Shown here in pieces: positions 26,325 through 36,361 of a stretch of DNA of 64,000 nucleotides. Position 1 is the stretch's first letter. The number at the start of each line of letters is the position of its first letter. The DNA lies in the NCBI GenBank assembly GCA_027483765.1, contig JAIXTW010000010.1, positions 1 to 64,000 on the forward strand, given 5' to 3'. Made by a program: the position numbers and the translations under genes. The DNA comes from Streptomycetaceae bacterium. GTDB lineage: Bacteria > Actinomycetota > Actinomycetes > Nanopelagicales > Nanopelagicaceae. The notes beneath the pieces are model-generated. The model was given only the letters and a program-made list of their open reading frames with translations. It had not been told where the DNA came from and searched no databases.

Positions 26325-27860
26325 ATGAAATTATCAGGTCGCGCACTTGCAAAAGTTGATCGAGAGTCTGATCTTTATAGATCACTTGCCAAGGCGCATC
26401 TGAAGATTGCTCAGAAGGATCCGCAGACCTGGGGATCAAAGGCGGCGGCAGAAGCTGCGCTTCGATTAAATTGGGTTGACCTACCCGATACTTCTCGGGC
26501 GTTGCTACCTGAATTAGCTGCACTCTGCGAGAAATTCTCTTCACTCTCGCGCATCGTTCTCTGCGGTATGGGTGGCTCCTCCCTCGGACCCGAAGTCATC
26601 TCAAAGACCTTTAAGAAAGAAATTTTTATCTTCGATTCGACGGATCCCAACTACGTTGCACATGCACTTATTGGAGATCTGAGCCGAACTCTGGTTATTG
26701 TCAGTTCTAAATCTGGCTCGACCATTGAAACTACTTCTCAACGCTCATTCATGGAAGAGGCGATAAAAGGTGTAGGGCTTGATCCGAAAAACCATTTTCT
26801 CTTCATCACCGATCCTGGCTCCCCCTTAGATACTGAGGTTCGAAGCCAGGGGTTCACCGTGATCAACGCTGATCCGATGGTAGGTGGAAGATTTAGCGTG
26901 CTTGGCGCATTTGGATTAACTCCTGCTGCTTTAGCTGGAGTTCCCGCCGTCACGATTCTTAGCGCAGCGAGTGACGAAAAGCTCTCACTACTAGACCAAC
27001 CACAAATGGCGCTAGATACTGCATACCTCTTTGCAACTCAAACTGAGCAATACATTGCCTTTACAGATGCAGACTCCGAACTGCCTGGTCTATCTGACTG
27101 GATAGAGCAACTTATTGCCGAGTCGACTGGCAAGAATTCGGTGGGGCGGCTACCGATAGTTTCTGAGAATTTAAGTAGTGCCACATCGGGAAATTTCTTG
27201 TCGGTTGGGTATTCCGGAAATAGCGCCGACTTAATTGTGGAGGGTTCACTTGGTGCGCACTTCATTTTCTGGGAATGGGTTACAGCTCTCCTTGGCGTCG
27301 CGCTGAAAATTGATCCCTTCAACCAACCCAACGTCACCGAAGCCAAGGAGCAGACCTCTGCCTGTCTTGCCGAGTGGGCGAACCAAGTACCAGAACTAGC
27401 GCCGACTACAGTTGATGCTGATGTTGAAATCTTCGGAGATGGTCAGTCATTGAAAGATGCGCTAGCTACCTTGATTGAAGATGTAAAAGATGGTGGCTAT
27501 ATCGCCATCATGGCTTATCTTGATCGAGCAGATGATGTGAAAATCTCAGAGCTTCGGTCGATACTGGCCAAAAAATCAGGTCGCCCTACTTCATTTGGTT
27601 GGGGCCCAAGATTCCTGCACTCCACCGGCCAGTTTCACAAGGGCGGTCAGAAGAACGGTTCGTTCTTACAAATTACCGGAGCAACCGAAACTGATTACCC
27701 AATTCCAGGTAAAGATTTTTCATTTCGCACGCTGCTGATGGCGCAAGCTATCGGAGATAATCGCACCTTAGCTACAAGAAAATACCCGCTACTGCGGCTG
27801 CATTTACAGAACCGAGGAGCGGGTATCGATCAGATTCTCGCTGTCGCGAGGACCTTGTAA
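26325..27860 (+). CDS. pgi: Glucose-6-phosphate isomerase
   Basis: This 511-residue enzyme interconverts glucose-6-phosphate and fructose-6-phosphate. The first SIS domain has GMGGSSLGPEV near 83 and SSKSGSTIETT near 127, which bind the sugar phosphate; GGRFSVLGAFGLTPAAL near 187 follows. HSTGQFHKGG near 425 holds the catalytic histidine and lysine region. This form belongs to the actinobacterial pgi found with tkt, tal and zwf. Here it starts immediately after tkt with no gap, and tal, zwf, opcA and pgl are not present in the cluster. Its 3' end faces rbpA at 7 bases with no visible terminator. Confidence 0.9.
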   Translation: MKLSGRALAKVDRESDLYRSLAKAHLKIAQKDPQTWGSKAAAEAALRLNWVDLPDTSRALLPELAALCEKFSSLSRIVLCGMGGSSLGPEVISKTFKKEIFIFDSTDPNYVAHALIGDLSRTLVIVSSKSGSTIETTSQRSFMEEAIKGVGLDPKNHFLFITDPGSPLDTEVRSQGFTVINADPMVGGRFSVLGAFGLTPAALAGVPAVTILSAASDEKLSLLDQPQMALDTAYLFATQTEQYIAFTDADSELPGLSDWIEQLIAESTGKNSVGRLPIVSENLSSATSGNFLSVGYSGNSADLIVEGSLGAHFIFWEWVTALLGVALKIDPFNQPNVTEAKEQTSACLAEWANQVPELAPTTVDADVEIFGDGQSLKDALATLIEDVKDGGYIAIMAYLDRADDVKISELRSILAKKSGRPTSFGWGPRFLHSTGQFHKGGQKNGSFLQITGATETDYPIPGKDFSFRTLLMAQAIGDNRTLATRKYPLLRLHLQNRGAGIDQILAVARTL

Positions 27861-27867
27861 CTTTCAA

Positions 27868-28209
27868 TTACTCGATGTCATCCCCGCGTAATTTGCGGAG
27901 CGCATCTTCTAAAATCTTTTCGCCCTCTTTATCTGTGCGGCGCTCTTTCACATATGCAAGGTGAGTCTTGTAAGGAATATTTACTACTGCCGACGGCGGA
28001 TTCGCCTTATCGCGTCCTGCTGGAAGACCACACTTTGGGCAATCCCATTCAGCTGGAATAACGACAGTCTCTTCTACTGCAAAGGAAGGCCTTACTTCGT
28101 GGCCATTTGCACACCAATAGGAAACTGTGGCGCGTTCAATCTGATCTCCACGCTCGGCTTCGCCCATTGGGCCAGCGCCGACACGACTTCCACGAATTGC
28201 ACTAGCCAT
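27868..28209 (-). CDS. rbpA: RNA polymerase-binding protein RbpA
   Basis: This 113-residue actinobacterial protein binds RNA polymerase and group I/II sigma factors and stabilises open complexes. A basic N-terminal tail (RGSRVGAGPMGE) precedes the core with YWCANGH and WDCPKCGLPAGRD, which carry the cysteines of the core domain. The basic linker and C-terminal sigma-interaction helix (EKILEDALRKLR) follow. It starts 3 bases after the secG stop, placing it at the end of the gap-pgk-tpiA-secG unit. Confidence 0.94.
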   Translation of the reverse strand: MASAIRGSRVGAGPMGEAERGDQIERATVSYWCANGHEVRPSFAVEETVVIPAEWDCPKCGLPAGRDKANPPSAVVNIPYKTHLAYVKERRTDKEGEKILEDALRKLRGDDIE

Positions 28210-28212
28210 TAC

Positions 28213-28443
28213 TTAACCTTTCAAAACAAGTGAGAGAGCTACAACGCCGGCGAACCAGAGGCCACCAACCACGATTGTGATGCGATCAAGATTTCTTTCA
28301 ACAACTGATGAACCACCATAGCTGGATGAGATTCCGCCGCCGAAGAGATCAGATAAACCTGAGCCTTTTCCCTTATGCAAGAGAACTAAGAGAATCATCA
28401 GAAGACTTGTGATGACTAGAAAGATTGATAGCGCTAATGCCAC
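28213..28443 (-). CDS. secG: Preprotein translocase subunit SecG
   Basis: This 76-residue membrane protein assists SecYE export. Two transmembrane helices (about 2-20 and 53-73) flank the conserved HKGKGSGLSDLFGGG segment. It starts with GTG after a strong AGAGGAG ribosome site. tpiA-secG adjacency is common in bacteria. The gene order continues into rbpA. Confidence 0.93.
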   Translation of the reverse strand: MALALSIFLVITSLLMILLVLLHKGKGSGLSDLFGGGISSSYGGSSVVERNLDRITIVVGGLWFAGVVALSLVLKG

Positions 28444-28502
28444 GGTAAAACTCCTCTAAAGGTAGGGGTACAGGATACCTGAACGGGTGCAAATCTCTTG
28501 AA

Positions 28503-29276
28503 TTACGCCTGAGCGTGGAACTTCGCAATCTTTGCTAGCTCTTCTGGGTCAAGGCTCGCTCCCCCAATGAGGGCTCCATCAACATCTGGCTGTTTCATGA
28601 TTTCAGCGGCGTTGGAAGATTTAACAGATCCTCCGTAAAGAATTCTCATATTGGCTGCAATCTCAGCCGAGCCAATCTGTTCAATCTCTTCTCGAATAGC
28701 AGCGCATACTTCTTGCGCATCTTCTGGTGTAGCTGTCTTTCCGGTGCCAATAGCCCACACAGGTTCATATGCAACAACAATTTTCTTTAACTCTGGCTTA
28801 TGCAAGCCCTCGAGTCCGGCACGAACCTGGCGGATTACATGTGACACATGTGCGCCAGATTCACGCACCGCTAGCTCTTCGCCAACGCAAAAGATTGGAG
28901 TGAGTTCGTGTGCAAGGGCGGCTCTAATCTTTCGATTGACGAGAGCGTCATCTTCCTTATGAATAGCGCGACGTTCAGAGTGACCAACAATGACATAGGT
29001 GCAGCCAAGCTTTGCGAGCATGGAAGCTGAGATATCACCGGTAAAGGCACCCGATGCTTCTGGTGAAAGATCTTGCGCGCCGTAAGTGAGTCGGAGTCGA
29101 TCGCCATCAACCATTGTTTGAATTGATCGGATATCTGTAAATGGAGGGATAATCGCAATATCGACTTCATCGTAATCTTTATCAGCAAGAGAGTAGACAA
29201 GTTTCTGAGCTACGGCGATCGCCTCGAGGTGATTGAGGTTCATCTTCCAATTGCCAGCCATTAACGGTTTACGCAT
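28503..29276 (-). CDS. tpiA: Triosephosphate isomerase
   Basis: This 257-residue TIM-barrel enzyme interconverts dihydroxyacetone phosphate and glyceraldehyde-3-phosphate. It starts [13 protein letters not shown] with the catalytic Asn and Lys. His near 100 lies in VGHSERR, the catalytic Glu in [11 protein letters not shown] near 171, and the phosphate loop in YGGSVKSSN near 215. The length is normal. It lies in the gap-pgk-tpiA run with a 24-base gap after pgk. Confidence 0.97.
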   Translation of the reverse strand: MRKPLMAGNWKMNLNHLEAIAVAQKLVYSLADKDYDEVDIAIIPPFTDIRSIQTMVDGDRLRLTYGAQDLSPEASGAFTGDISASMLAKLGCTYVIVGHSERRAIHKEDDALVNRKIRAALAHELTPIFCVGEELAVRESGAHVSHVIRQVRAGLEGLHKPELKKIVVAYEPVWAIGTGKTATPEDAQEVCAAIREEIEQIGSAEIAANMRILYGGSVKSSNAAEIMKQPDVDGALIGGASLDPEELAKIAKFHAQA

Positions 29277-29300
29277 GTCATGCTCCTTTGGTATCGAATA

Positions 29301-30487
29301 TTACAAATCAAGTGCGGTCAGGCCAGGCAACTCTTTACCTTCTAGGTATTCAAGAGATGCGCCGCCACCGGTGGAGATATATCCAAACTGTGAATCGGCA
29401 AATCCAAGTGCACGCACCGCTGCTGCAGAATCTCCACCACCTACTACTGAAATTCCAGAAACTTCAGTCAGTGCCTGCGCGATGACCTTTGTCCCGGCAG
29501 CAAAGTTTGGAAATTCAAAGACACCCATGGGGCCGTTCCAAAAGACAGTTTTGCATCCCTTGATTGCTTCCGCGAATGCAGCCGCTGATTGTGGTCCGAT
29601 ATCGAGTCCCATCTGGTCTTGCGGAATTGCATCCGCACTCACCAGAGTTGGGGTTGCATCCGCTGAGAATGCTGGGGCAACAACGATATCCGTAGGAAGC
29701 AATAACTTCACACCTGAATCTTCCGCCTGCTTAATTAATCCACGAACTGTGTCAACAAGATCCCGTTCGACAAGTGATGTACCGATCTCTTTTCCTTGCG
29801 CTGCTAAGAAGGTAAAGAGCATGCCGCCGCCAATTGCCATCACATCTACTTTGCCCAGCAGATTTGCAATCACGCCGATCTTGTCCGAAACTTTTGATCC
29901 ACCAAGTACAACGCCGTATGGACGCTCTGGATTCACTGTAAGTTTTTTCAATACCTCAACCTCAGCCGAAACCAAGGTGCCGGCCGCATGTGGAAGTAAT
30001 CGAGGAAGATCAAATACCGATGCGTGTTTACGGTGGACCGCACCAAACCCATCGCCGACATAGAAATCAGCTAACCCCGCGAGCTCTGTAGCCAAGGCTG
30101 CGCGTTCACTCTCATCTTTAGAGGTTTCCGCAGATTCAAAGCGAATGTTCTCCAAGAGAAGAACTTCACCGGGCTTGAGAGCGGCAGCTTTTGTCGAAAC
30201 ATCAGCACCGGTTACGGCAGGAATGAATTGCACTGGCTTTGCAAGGAGTTCAGCTAAGCGAAGTGCAACTGGAGCTAGTGAAAGTTCAGGTTTTGCTTCA
30301 CCCTTGGGACGACCTAGATGTGCTGCAATAACAACACTTGCTCCCTTTTCAAGAAGCAGATTGATTGTCGGAAGCGAAGCGCGGATTCGCCCGTCATCTG
30401 TAATCTTTCCATCCTTTAACGGAACGTTTAGATCACAACGGAGAAATACTCGCTTTCCAGCTACATCTAGATCGACCAAAGATGTCA

Positions 30488-30488
<1 letters not shown>
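29301..30488 (-). CDS. pgk: Phosphoglycerate kinase
   Basis: This 395-residue glycolytic kinase makes ATP from 1,3-bisphosphoglycerate. The N-domain has RCDLNVPLKDG near 18 and AHLGRPKGE near 57; the C-domain has the ATP loop GGGDSAAAVRALGF near 355. The length is normal. It overlaps gap by one base. A long open frame on the opposite strand (29233-30063) is a compositional shadow. Confidence 0.97.
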
Positions 30489-31498
<1,010 letters not shown>

Positions 31499-31630
31499 CT
31501 ACATAGTGAAATGCCCCAGATAAAGGTGGCTATTTTTAACGCCACAACGCTGGGGGCTTAGGGCGCACTCTACCAGTGCCGTATGAGTTACTCGCGGGTT
31601 GTCAGCGTGAGCGTGAGCCGCATTAACCGA

Positions 31631-32623
31631 TTATTCACCTAATAAATCAGGTGACAATCCCGCTTCCGTGTCTGGAATTCCTAACTCACCGGCGCGTTTA
31701 TCGGCCATCGCGAGCAATCGACGAATACGTCCTGCAATCGCATCTTTCGTCATTGGTGGTGTGGCAAGTGAACCCAACTCTTCTAGGCTCGCTTGACCAT
31801 GTGAAATGCGTAGCTCTCCCGCCTCTTTGAGATGATCCGGAATTTCACTTCCAAGAATCTCCATAGCTCGCTGCACACGCGCTGCCGCAGCAACGGCGGC
31901 ACGTGCAGATCGACGCAAATTGGCATCATCAAAATTTGCAAGACGATTAGCTGTCGCGCGAACTTCCCGGCGCATACGACGTTCTTCCCATGCCAAAACG
32001 CTCTCGTGTGCACCCAAGCGAGTAAGCAATACACCTATCGCATCGCCATCACGAATCACTACGCGATCTACTCCGCGCACTTCTCGCGCTTTCGCTACGA
32101 TGCTAAGACGACGAGCTGCGCCAACGAGAGCGAGTGCCGCTTCTGGTCCCGGGCAGGTAATTTCAAGAGAAGATGATCGGCCAGGTTCTGTGAGAGAACC
32201 ATGTGCAATAAAGGCTCCACGCCACGCGGCCTCGGCATCACAGACATTTGCTGCCACTACCTGTGGCGGAAGTCCGCGCACTGGGCGACCATTGGCATCA
32301 ATGAGTCCGGTCTGTCGGGCCAAGGCATCGCCTGCTTCGATAACACGAACGACATAGCGCGAGCCTTTACGAAGCCCGCTCGATGAGAGAACAGCGAGAT
32401 CGCTGTCATGGCCATAGATGTCGGCGATATCTTTCTTAAGTCGACGAGCACTCTGTGATGTATCGAGTTCTACCTCAATGACAACCTTGCCCGCGGCAAT
32501 ATGAAGACCTCCGGCAAAACGTAATAACGAGGAGACTTCAGCCTTGCGACAACACGGCTTTGTTACCGAGAGACGACTGAGTTCGTCCTTAACTGCTGCG
32601 GTCATTGCCATGGGGTTATCCAA
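31631..32623 (-). CDS. whiA: Sporulation-type regulator WhiA
   Basis: This protein has an N-terminal LAGLIDADG-like domain and a C-terminal helix-turn-helix ([25 protein letters not shown], from about 275). It is strongly conserved with Streptomyces WhiA, including the segment [19 protein letters not shown]. In Streptomyces it controls sporulation septation; in non-sporulating Actinobacteria and Firmicutes it affects cell division. The Met at residue 5 ([11 protein letters not shown], at 32611) aligns with the Streptomyces start and is the more likely one. It would begin 4 bases after the yvcK stop instead of overlapping by 8. Confidence 0.95.
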   Translation of the reverse strand: MDNPMAMTAAVKDELSRLSVTKPCCRKAEVSSLLRFAGGLHIAAGKVVIEVELDTSQSARRLKKDIADIYGHDSDLAVLSSSGLRKGSRYVVRVIEAGDALARQTGLIDANGRPVRGLPPQVVAANVCDAEAAWRGAFIAHGSLTEPGRSSSLEITCPGPEAALALVGAARRLSIVAKAREVRGVDRVVIRDGDAIGVLLTRLGAHESVLAWEERRMRREVRATANRLANFDDANLRRSARAAVAAAARVQRAMEILGSEIPDHLKEAGELRISHGQASLEELGSLATPPMTKDAIAGRIRRLLAMADKRAGELGIPDTEAGLSPDLLGE

Positions 32624-33563
32624 CCAGTATTTCTCGGCCTATGTGTGCGAAAAGCTGACCTAATTTATTCACATCGTGATGCAAAGGAGAGCTTTCACTG
32701 CGTAAATCGGCCGATAGAAACTCTGAACCTATGGTTGAAAGATGACGCTGCAACTCTTCGCCGCCGCTAGTTGACGTATCTGCAACTACGAGATCGAACT
32801 TTAAATCCGGCGCATACTCATTCAGAATTTTTAAATGTTCCAACGGTGAATATCCGGCGTACTCCCCTGCCGACTTATCGGTGGAATCCAGATTGAGCAA
32901 AAGAATTTTCTTCGCAGGCGATGCCACCAGGGCTGCGCGTTGCGCTGGCACAAGTAGATGTGGAATCACACTTGAAAACCACGAGCCCGGACCCATTGTG
33001 ATCCACTCTGCATCAGCGATTGCTGCCAGAGACTCTTTACATGCTTCTGGATTCTCCGGAAGGATGCGTAAAGTTTTCAAGCGTCCCCTTGTGGTCGCTA
33101 CCTCTACTTGACCACGTACAACTCGAGTTCCAGCTGAATCTTCGAATGTCGCTTCGATATCAACTCCCTGCGCCGCCATCGGTAACACTCGACCTACAAC
33201 TTTAAGAAGTGCACCAACTCGGTCTAGGCCGGCTACGGTATCTTCATCGCGATCCCATAAAGCTGCGAGTAGTAGATTGCCAACTGCATGGCCATTGAGT
33301 TCGCCAGCGCTAGTGAAGCGATATTGCATGATTTGCGCCCAACTGCGCCCCCACTCATCATCACCACATAGTGCAGCTAGCGCCATTCTTAAATCACCGG
33401 GTGGTGCAATCTTAAACTCTTCTCGCAGCCTGCCGCTGGAACCGCCATTATCTGCAACGGTAACGATGGCGGTAATTTCATTGGTGAATTGGCGAAGCGC
33501 AGTCAAGGTAGCGGCTAATCCATGTCCACCACCTAGTGCGACTACTTTTTTCGAAGAGTTCAT
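32616..33563 (-). CDS. yvcK: YvcK/CofD-like gluconeogenesis factor
   Basis: This 315-residue protein has the CofD-like fold. [12 protein letters not shown] (9-20) is the UDP-sugar-binding loop, and [12 protein letters not shown] near 38 and PPGDLRMAL near 53 are family blocks. Homologues bind UDP-sugars and link central carbon metabolism with cell-wall synthesis (YvcK in Bacillus, CuvA in Mycobacterium). It overlaps rapZ by 4 bases. The rapZ-yvcK-whiA order is conserved in Gram-positives. Confidence 0.93.
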   Translation of the reverse strand: MNSSKKVVALGGGHGLAATLTALRQFTNEITAIVTVADNGGSSGRLREEFKIAPPGDLRMALAALCGDDEWGRSWAQIMQYRFTSAGELNGHAVGNLLLAALWDRDEDTVAGLDRVGALLKVVGRVLPMAAQGVDIEATFEDSAGTRVVRGQVEVATTRGRLKTLRILPENPEACKESLAAIADAEWITMGPGSWFSSVIPHLLVPAQRAALVASPAKKILLLNLDSTDKSAGEYAGYSPLEHLKILNEYAPDLKFDLVVADTSTSGGEELQRHLSTIGSEFLSADLRSESSPLHHDVNKLGQLFAHIGREILVG

Positions 33564-34435
33564 TCCCGCCCAACATCGCGATGTGTTGCATGTGCTGATA
33601 TCTGAAGATCAGGTGACGCCGACGCAAGTTGCTTTGCTATCTCTTCGGCAACGGCAACAGAGCGATGTTTTCCTCCAGTGCACCCAATCGCAATAGTTAC
33701 ATACTTCTTTCCTTCGCGAGCATATCCAGGAATCATCTTGCGAACCACGTTGACATAGCTGGATACGAAATCTGCGACACCTTCACTTGTTAGCACTCTC
33801 TCTGAAACTGGTGCATCTAGTCCGTTAAGTGGTCGTAATTCAGGAATCCAATGAGGATTTGGTATGAATCTACAATCGAGTACTAGATCAGAATCCACTG
33901 GGATTCCGTACTTATATCCAAATGAAAGCACGTTGATGCGCAGGCTCGATAGCATTCCCGCTGCAAAAATCTCACTGGTACGTTTTTCCAACTGATGAAC
34001 ATTGAGGTTAGATGAATCAATTACAACATCGGCTTGGGCACGAATCTCTTCCAACTTCGCTCTTTCTCGAGCGATTCCGTCAACTATTCGATCTGGCCCT
34101 TGTAAGGGGTGGGGTCTACGCGTTGATTCAAAGCGCTGCACTAAGGCCTGGTCAGTAGCATCGAGAAAAAGCATTCGGTAAGGCACGCTTAACTTCTTAA
34201 GTGCATCCAGTGCGCTACTTAATTCATCAAAGAACTTTCCGCCACGAACATCAACTACGACCGCCAGTGATGTATGGGTATCCAAAGTTTGATCCGCTAA
34301 CTGAGGAAGGAGTGCCGGTGGCAAATTATCAACGACATACCAGCCCAAATCTTCTAGCGCGTGGGCTGCGGTAGAACGCCCAGCACCTGACATTCCAGTG
34401 AGAATCAAGAGCTCTTTTGTCGTCATAGTCTGCAT
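33560..34435 (-). CDS. rapZ: RNase adapter RapZ family nucleotide-binding protein
   Basis: This 291-residue P-loop protein has Walker [10 protein letters not shown] (about 14-22). The C-terminal half carries [15 protein letters not shown] near residue 250, a metabolite-binding pocket in E. coli RapZ. In Gram-negatives RapZ targets the GlmZ sRNA. In Actinobacteria that sRNA is not known and the role is probably metabolite sensing linked to yvcK. Met4 (MTTKEL) is an alternative start. It is 6 bases after uvrC. Confidence 0.92.
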   Translation of the reverse strand: MQTMTTKELLILTGMSGAGRSTAAHALEDLGWYVVDNLPPALLPQLADQTLDTHTSLAVVVDVRGGKFFDELSSALDALKKLSVPYRMLFLDATDQALVQRFESTRRPHPLQGPDRIVDGIARERAKLEEIRAQADVVIDSSNLNVHQLEKRTSEIFAAGMLSSLRINVLSFGYKYGIPVDSDLVLDCRFIPNPHWIPELRPLNGLDAPVSERVLTSEGVADFVSSYVNVVRKMIPGYAREGKKYVTIAIGCTGGKHRSVAVAEEIAKQLASASPDLQISAHATHRDVGRE

Positions 34436-34441
34436 TCTCCA

Positions 34442-36361
34442 CTAGCTGTCAAGTATCTCGCCGGTTTCCATATCTACCGAAGGCGTAGATAGTGCTTGTA
34501 GATGCTGGTAGATAATCGCGGCGATGGTGGCGCCAATACCTGGCGTAGCCGCTAAATCATCCGCAGTAGCTTTACGCATTGCAGTAACTGATCCAAATCG
34601 ATCCAAGAGTGCGGCTCGCCGGATTTCTCCCAATTGTGGAATCTCATCCAAGAGCGATTCCAACATCACCTTCGAGCGCCGACTGCGGTGGAAGGTGATA
34701 GCAAATCTATGCGCTTCATCTCGAATCCGTTGCAACAGGTACATTCCTTCGCTCGTGCGCGGCAGAATCAATGGGTCCTTATCCCCCGGCATCCACACCT
34801 CTTCGAGTCGCTTTGCTAAACCACACAATGCGACATCAGTAATACCAAGTTCATCGAGCGCGCGCTGCGCCGCAGCAACTTGTGGTGAACCACCATCGAC
34901 AACAATAAGTTGAGGTGGATAGGCAAACTTGCTGAGCTTTCCACCAGTTTCAGCAACTTCACTTCGAATAACGTCTCGATCAGCCAACAGTCTCTTCATG
35001 CGTCGGGTAATGACTTGGTGCATCGCCCGGGTATCGTCTTGAGCGGTCTCGGTATCAATAATAAATCGACGATATTCACTCTTCTTAGCAAGACCATCTT
35101 CGAAGACAACCATCGATGCCACTACAGATGTTCCTGAAATATTTGAGATGTCATAGCACTCGATACGCAATGGGGTGCGAGAAAGTTGCAGCTCCTCTTC
35201 CAGCTCTATCAAGGCCTTACCTGAAACTGCCGCATCGGTGGCTCGCTTACTTAAGTATTGAACAAGTGCGTAGTGCGCATTGCGTTCCACGGTTTGCAAC
35301 AACTCTACTTTCTCACCGCGCTGTGGGACTTTGATGCCGACTCGAGCACCGCGCAGTGATGAGAGCCAATCTTCCAGAGCCGCCCGGTCGACCGGTTCTT
35401 GATTAAGGAATATTTCGTGTGGAATATCGGTGGGCGAACTCTGGCTATAGATTGAGAAGAAAAGTGATGCAATCTGATCATCTCCTTCTAGTGCCTTCTC
35501 CTGATCCACGATCCAGGAACGCGATCCTTTTATGGAACCACGGCGGACCATGAAGATTGAGCCCGCTGCATGTAGGCCTTCCTCGTGAATCGATATGAAA
35601 TCACCATCGAGATCATCAGAGAGATTTCCCTGAGTAGATCGTTGCGCTTTTTCAAAAGATTCAATCTGGTCCCGTAGTCGCGCTGCTCGCTCAAACTCCT
35701 CGAGATCTGAAGCCAACTCCATCTCGGTGCGCAAAGTAGGAAGTAAGTTCTCCATACCTTTCTCCATGAATACATCTAACTTCTCAGCAATCTCGCGGTG
35801 CTCTTGTGGCGTAACCCAACCGACGCATGGCGCTGCGCACTTTCCGATATCTCCGAGCAGGCATTGACGCTTAGTTCGCTGCGCACGTTGAAAATTTCCG
35901 GCGCTGCACGAGCGCACCGGAAAGACTTTCAGTAAAACCTCATAGGTATTTCGCAAGGCCCAGGCGTTTGTGTATGGGCCAAAGTACTTAAGCCCTGGTC
36001 GCTTCTCTTTACGGGTGATAAATATTCGAGGAAACTCATCGGCCATTGAAATAGCTAGATATGGATAGGACTTATCGTCTTTAAATTGAACGTTATATGC
36101 CGGGTGATACTGCTTAATCCAAGAAAATTCCAGCGCTAGCGCTTCCAGCTCCGTTGCAACAATTGTCCAATCAACTCGCACTGCTTCATGCACCATGCGG
36201 TAGGTCTTCTGCGCCAGATTTGAACCAAAATATGTGGTCAACCGATTCTTTAGGTTCTTAGCCTTTCCAACGTAAATGACTTTGTCAGCGGCGTTGTAGA
36301 AGCGATACACCCCAGGCTCTTCGGGAATTTCGCGCGGGCGATAAGTTGAAGGCTCCGCCAT
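34442..36361 (-). CDS. uvrC: Excinuclease ABC subunit C
   Basis: This 639-residue dual nuclease of nucleotide excision repair makes both incisions. The N-terminal GIY-YIG domain (PGVYRFYNAADKVIYVGK, 16-33) makes the 3' cut. A UVR motif near 205-240 binds UvrB. The RNase H-like domain with IECYDISNISGT near 400 makes the 5' cut. Helix-hairpin-helix repeats end the protein (ATPGIGATIAAIIYQHL). It overlaps uvrA by one base. Confidence 0.96.
   Translation of the reverse strand: MAEPSTYRPREIPEEPGVYRFYNAADKVIYVGKAKNLKNRLTTYFGSNLAQKTYRMVHEAVRVDWTIVATELEALALEFSWIKQYHPAYNVQFKDDKSYPYLAISMADEFPRIFITRKEKRPGLKYFGPYTNAWALRNTYEVLLKVFPVRSCSAGNFQRAQRTKRQCLLGDIGKCAAPCVGWVTPQEHREIAEKLDVFMEKGMENLLPTLRTEMELASDLEEFERAARLRDQIESFEKAQRSTQGNLSDDLDGDFISIHEEGLHAAGSIFMVRRGSIKGSRSWIVDQEKALEGDDQIASLFFSIYSQSSPTDIPHEIFLNQEPVDRAALEDWLSSLRGARVGIKVPQRGEKVELLQTVERNAHYALVQYLSKRATDAAVSGKALIELEEELQLSRTPLRIECYDISNISGTSVVASMVVFEDGLAKKSEYRRFIIDTETAQDDTRAMHQVITRRMKRLLADRDVIRSEVAETGGKLSKFAYPPQLIVVDGGSPQVAAAQRALDELGITDVALCGLAKRLEEVWMPGDKDPLILPRTSEGMYLLQRIRDEAHRFAITFHRSRRSKVMLESLLDEIPQLGEIRRAALLDRFGSVTAMRKATADDLAATPGIGATIAAIIYQHLQALSTPSVDMETGEILDS

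Noticed and set aside
29233-30063. 276-codon open frame antisense to pgk
   Set aside because: It is rich in Ser, Pro and Ala with no domain, and is the mirror of a well-conserved glycolytic gene.
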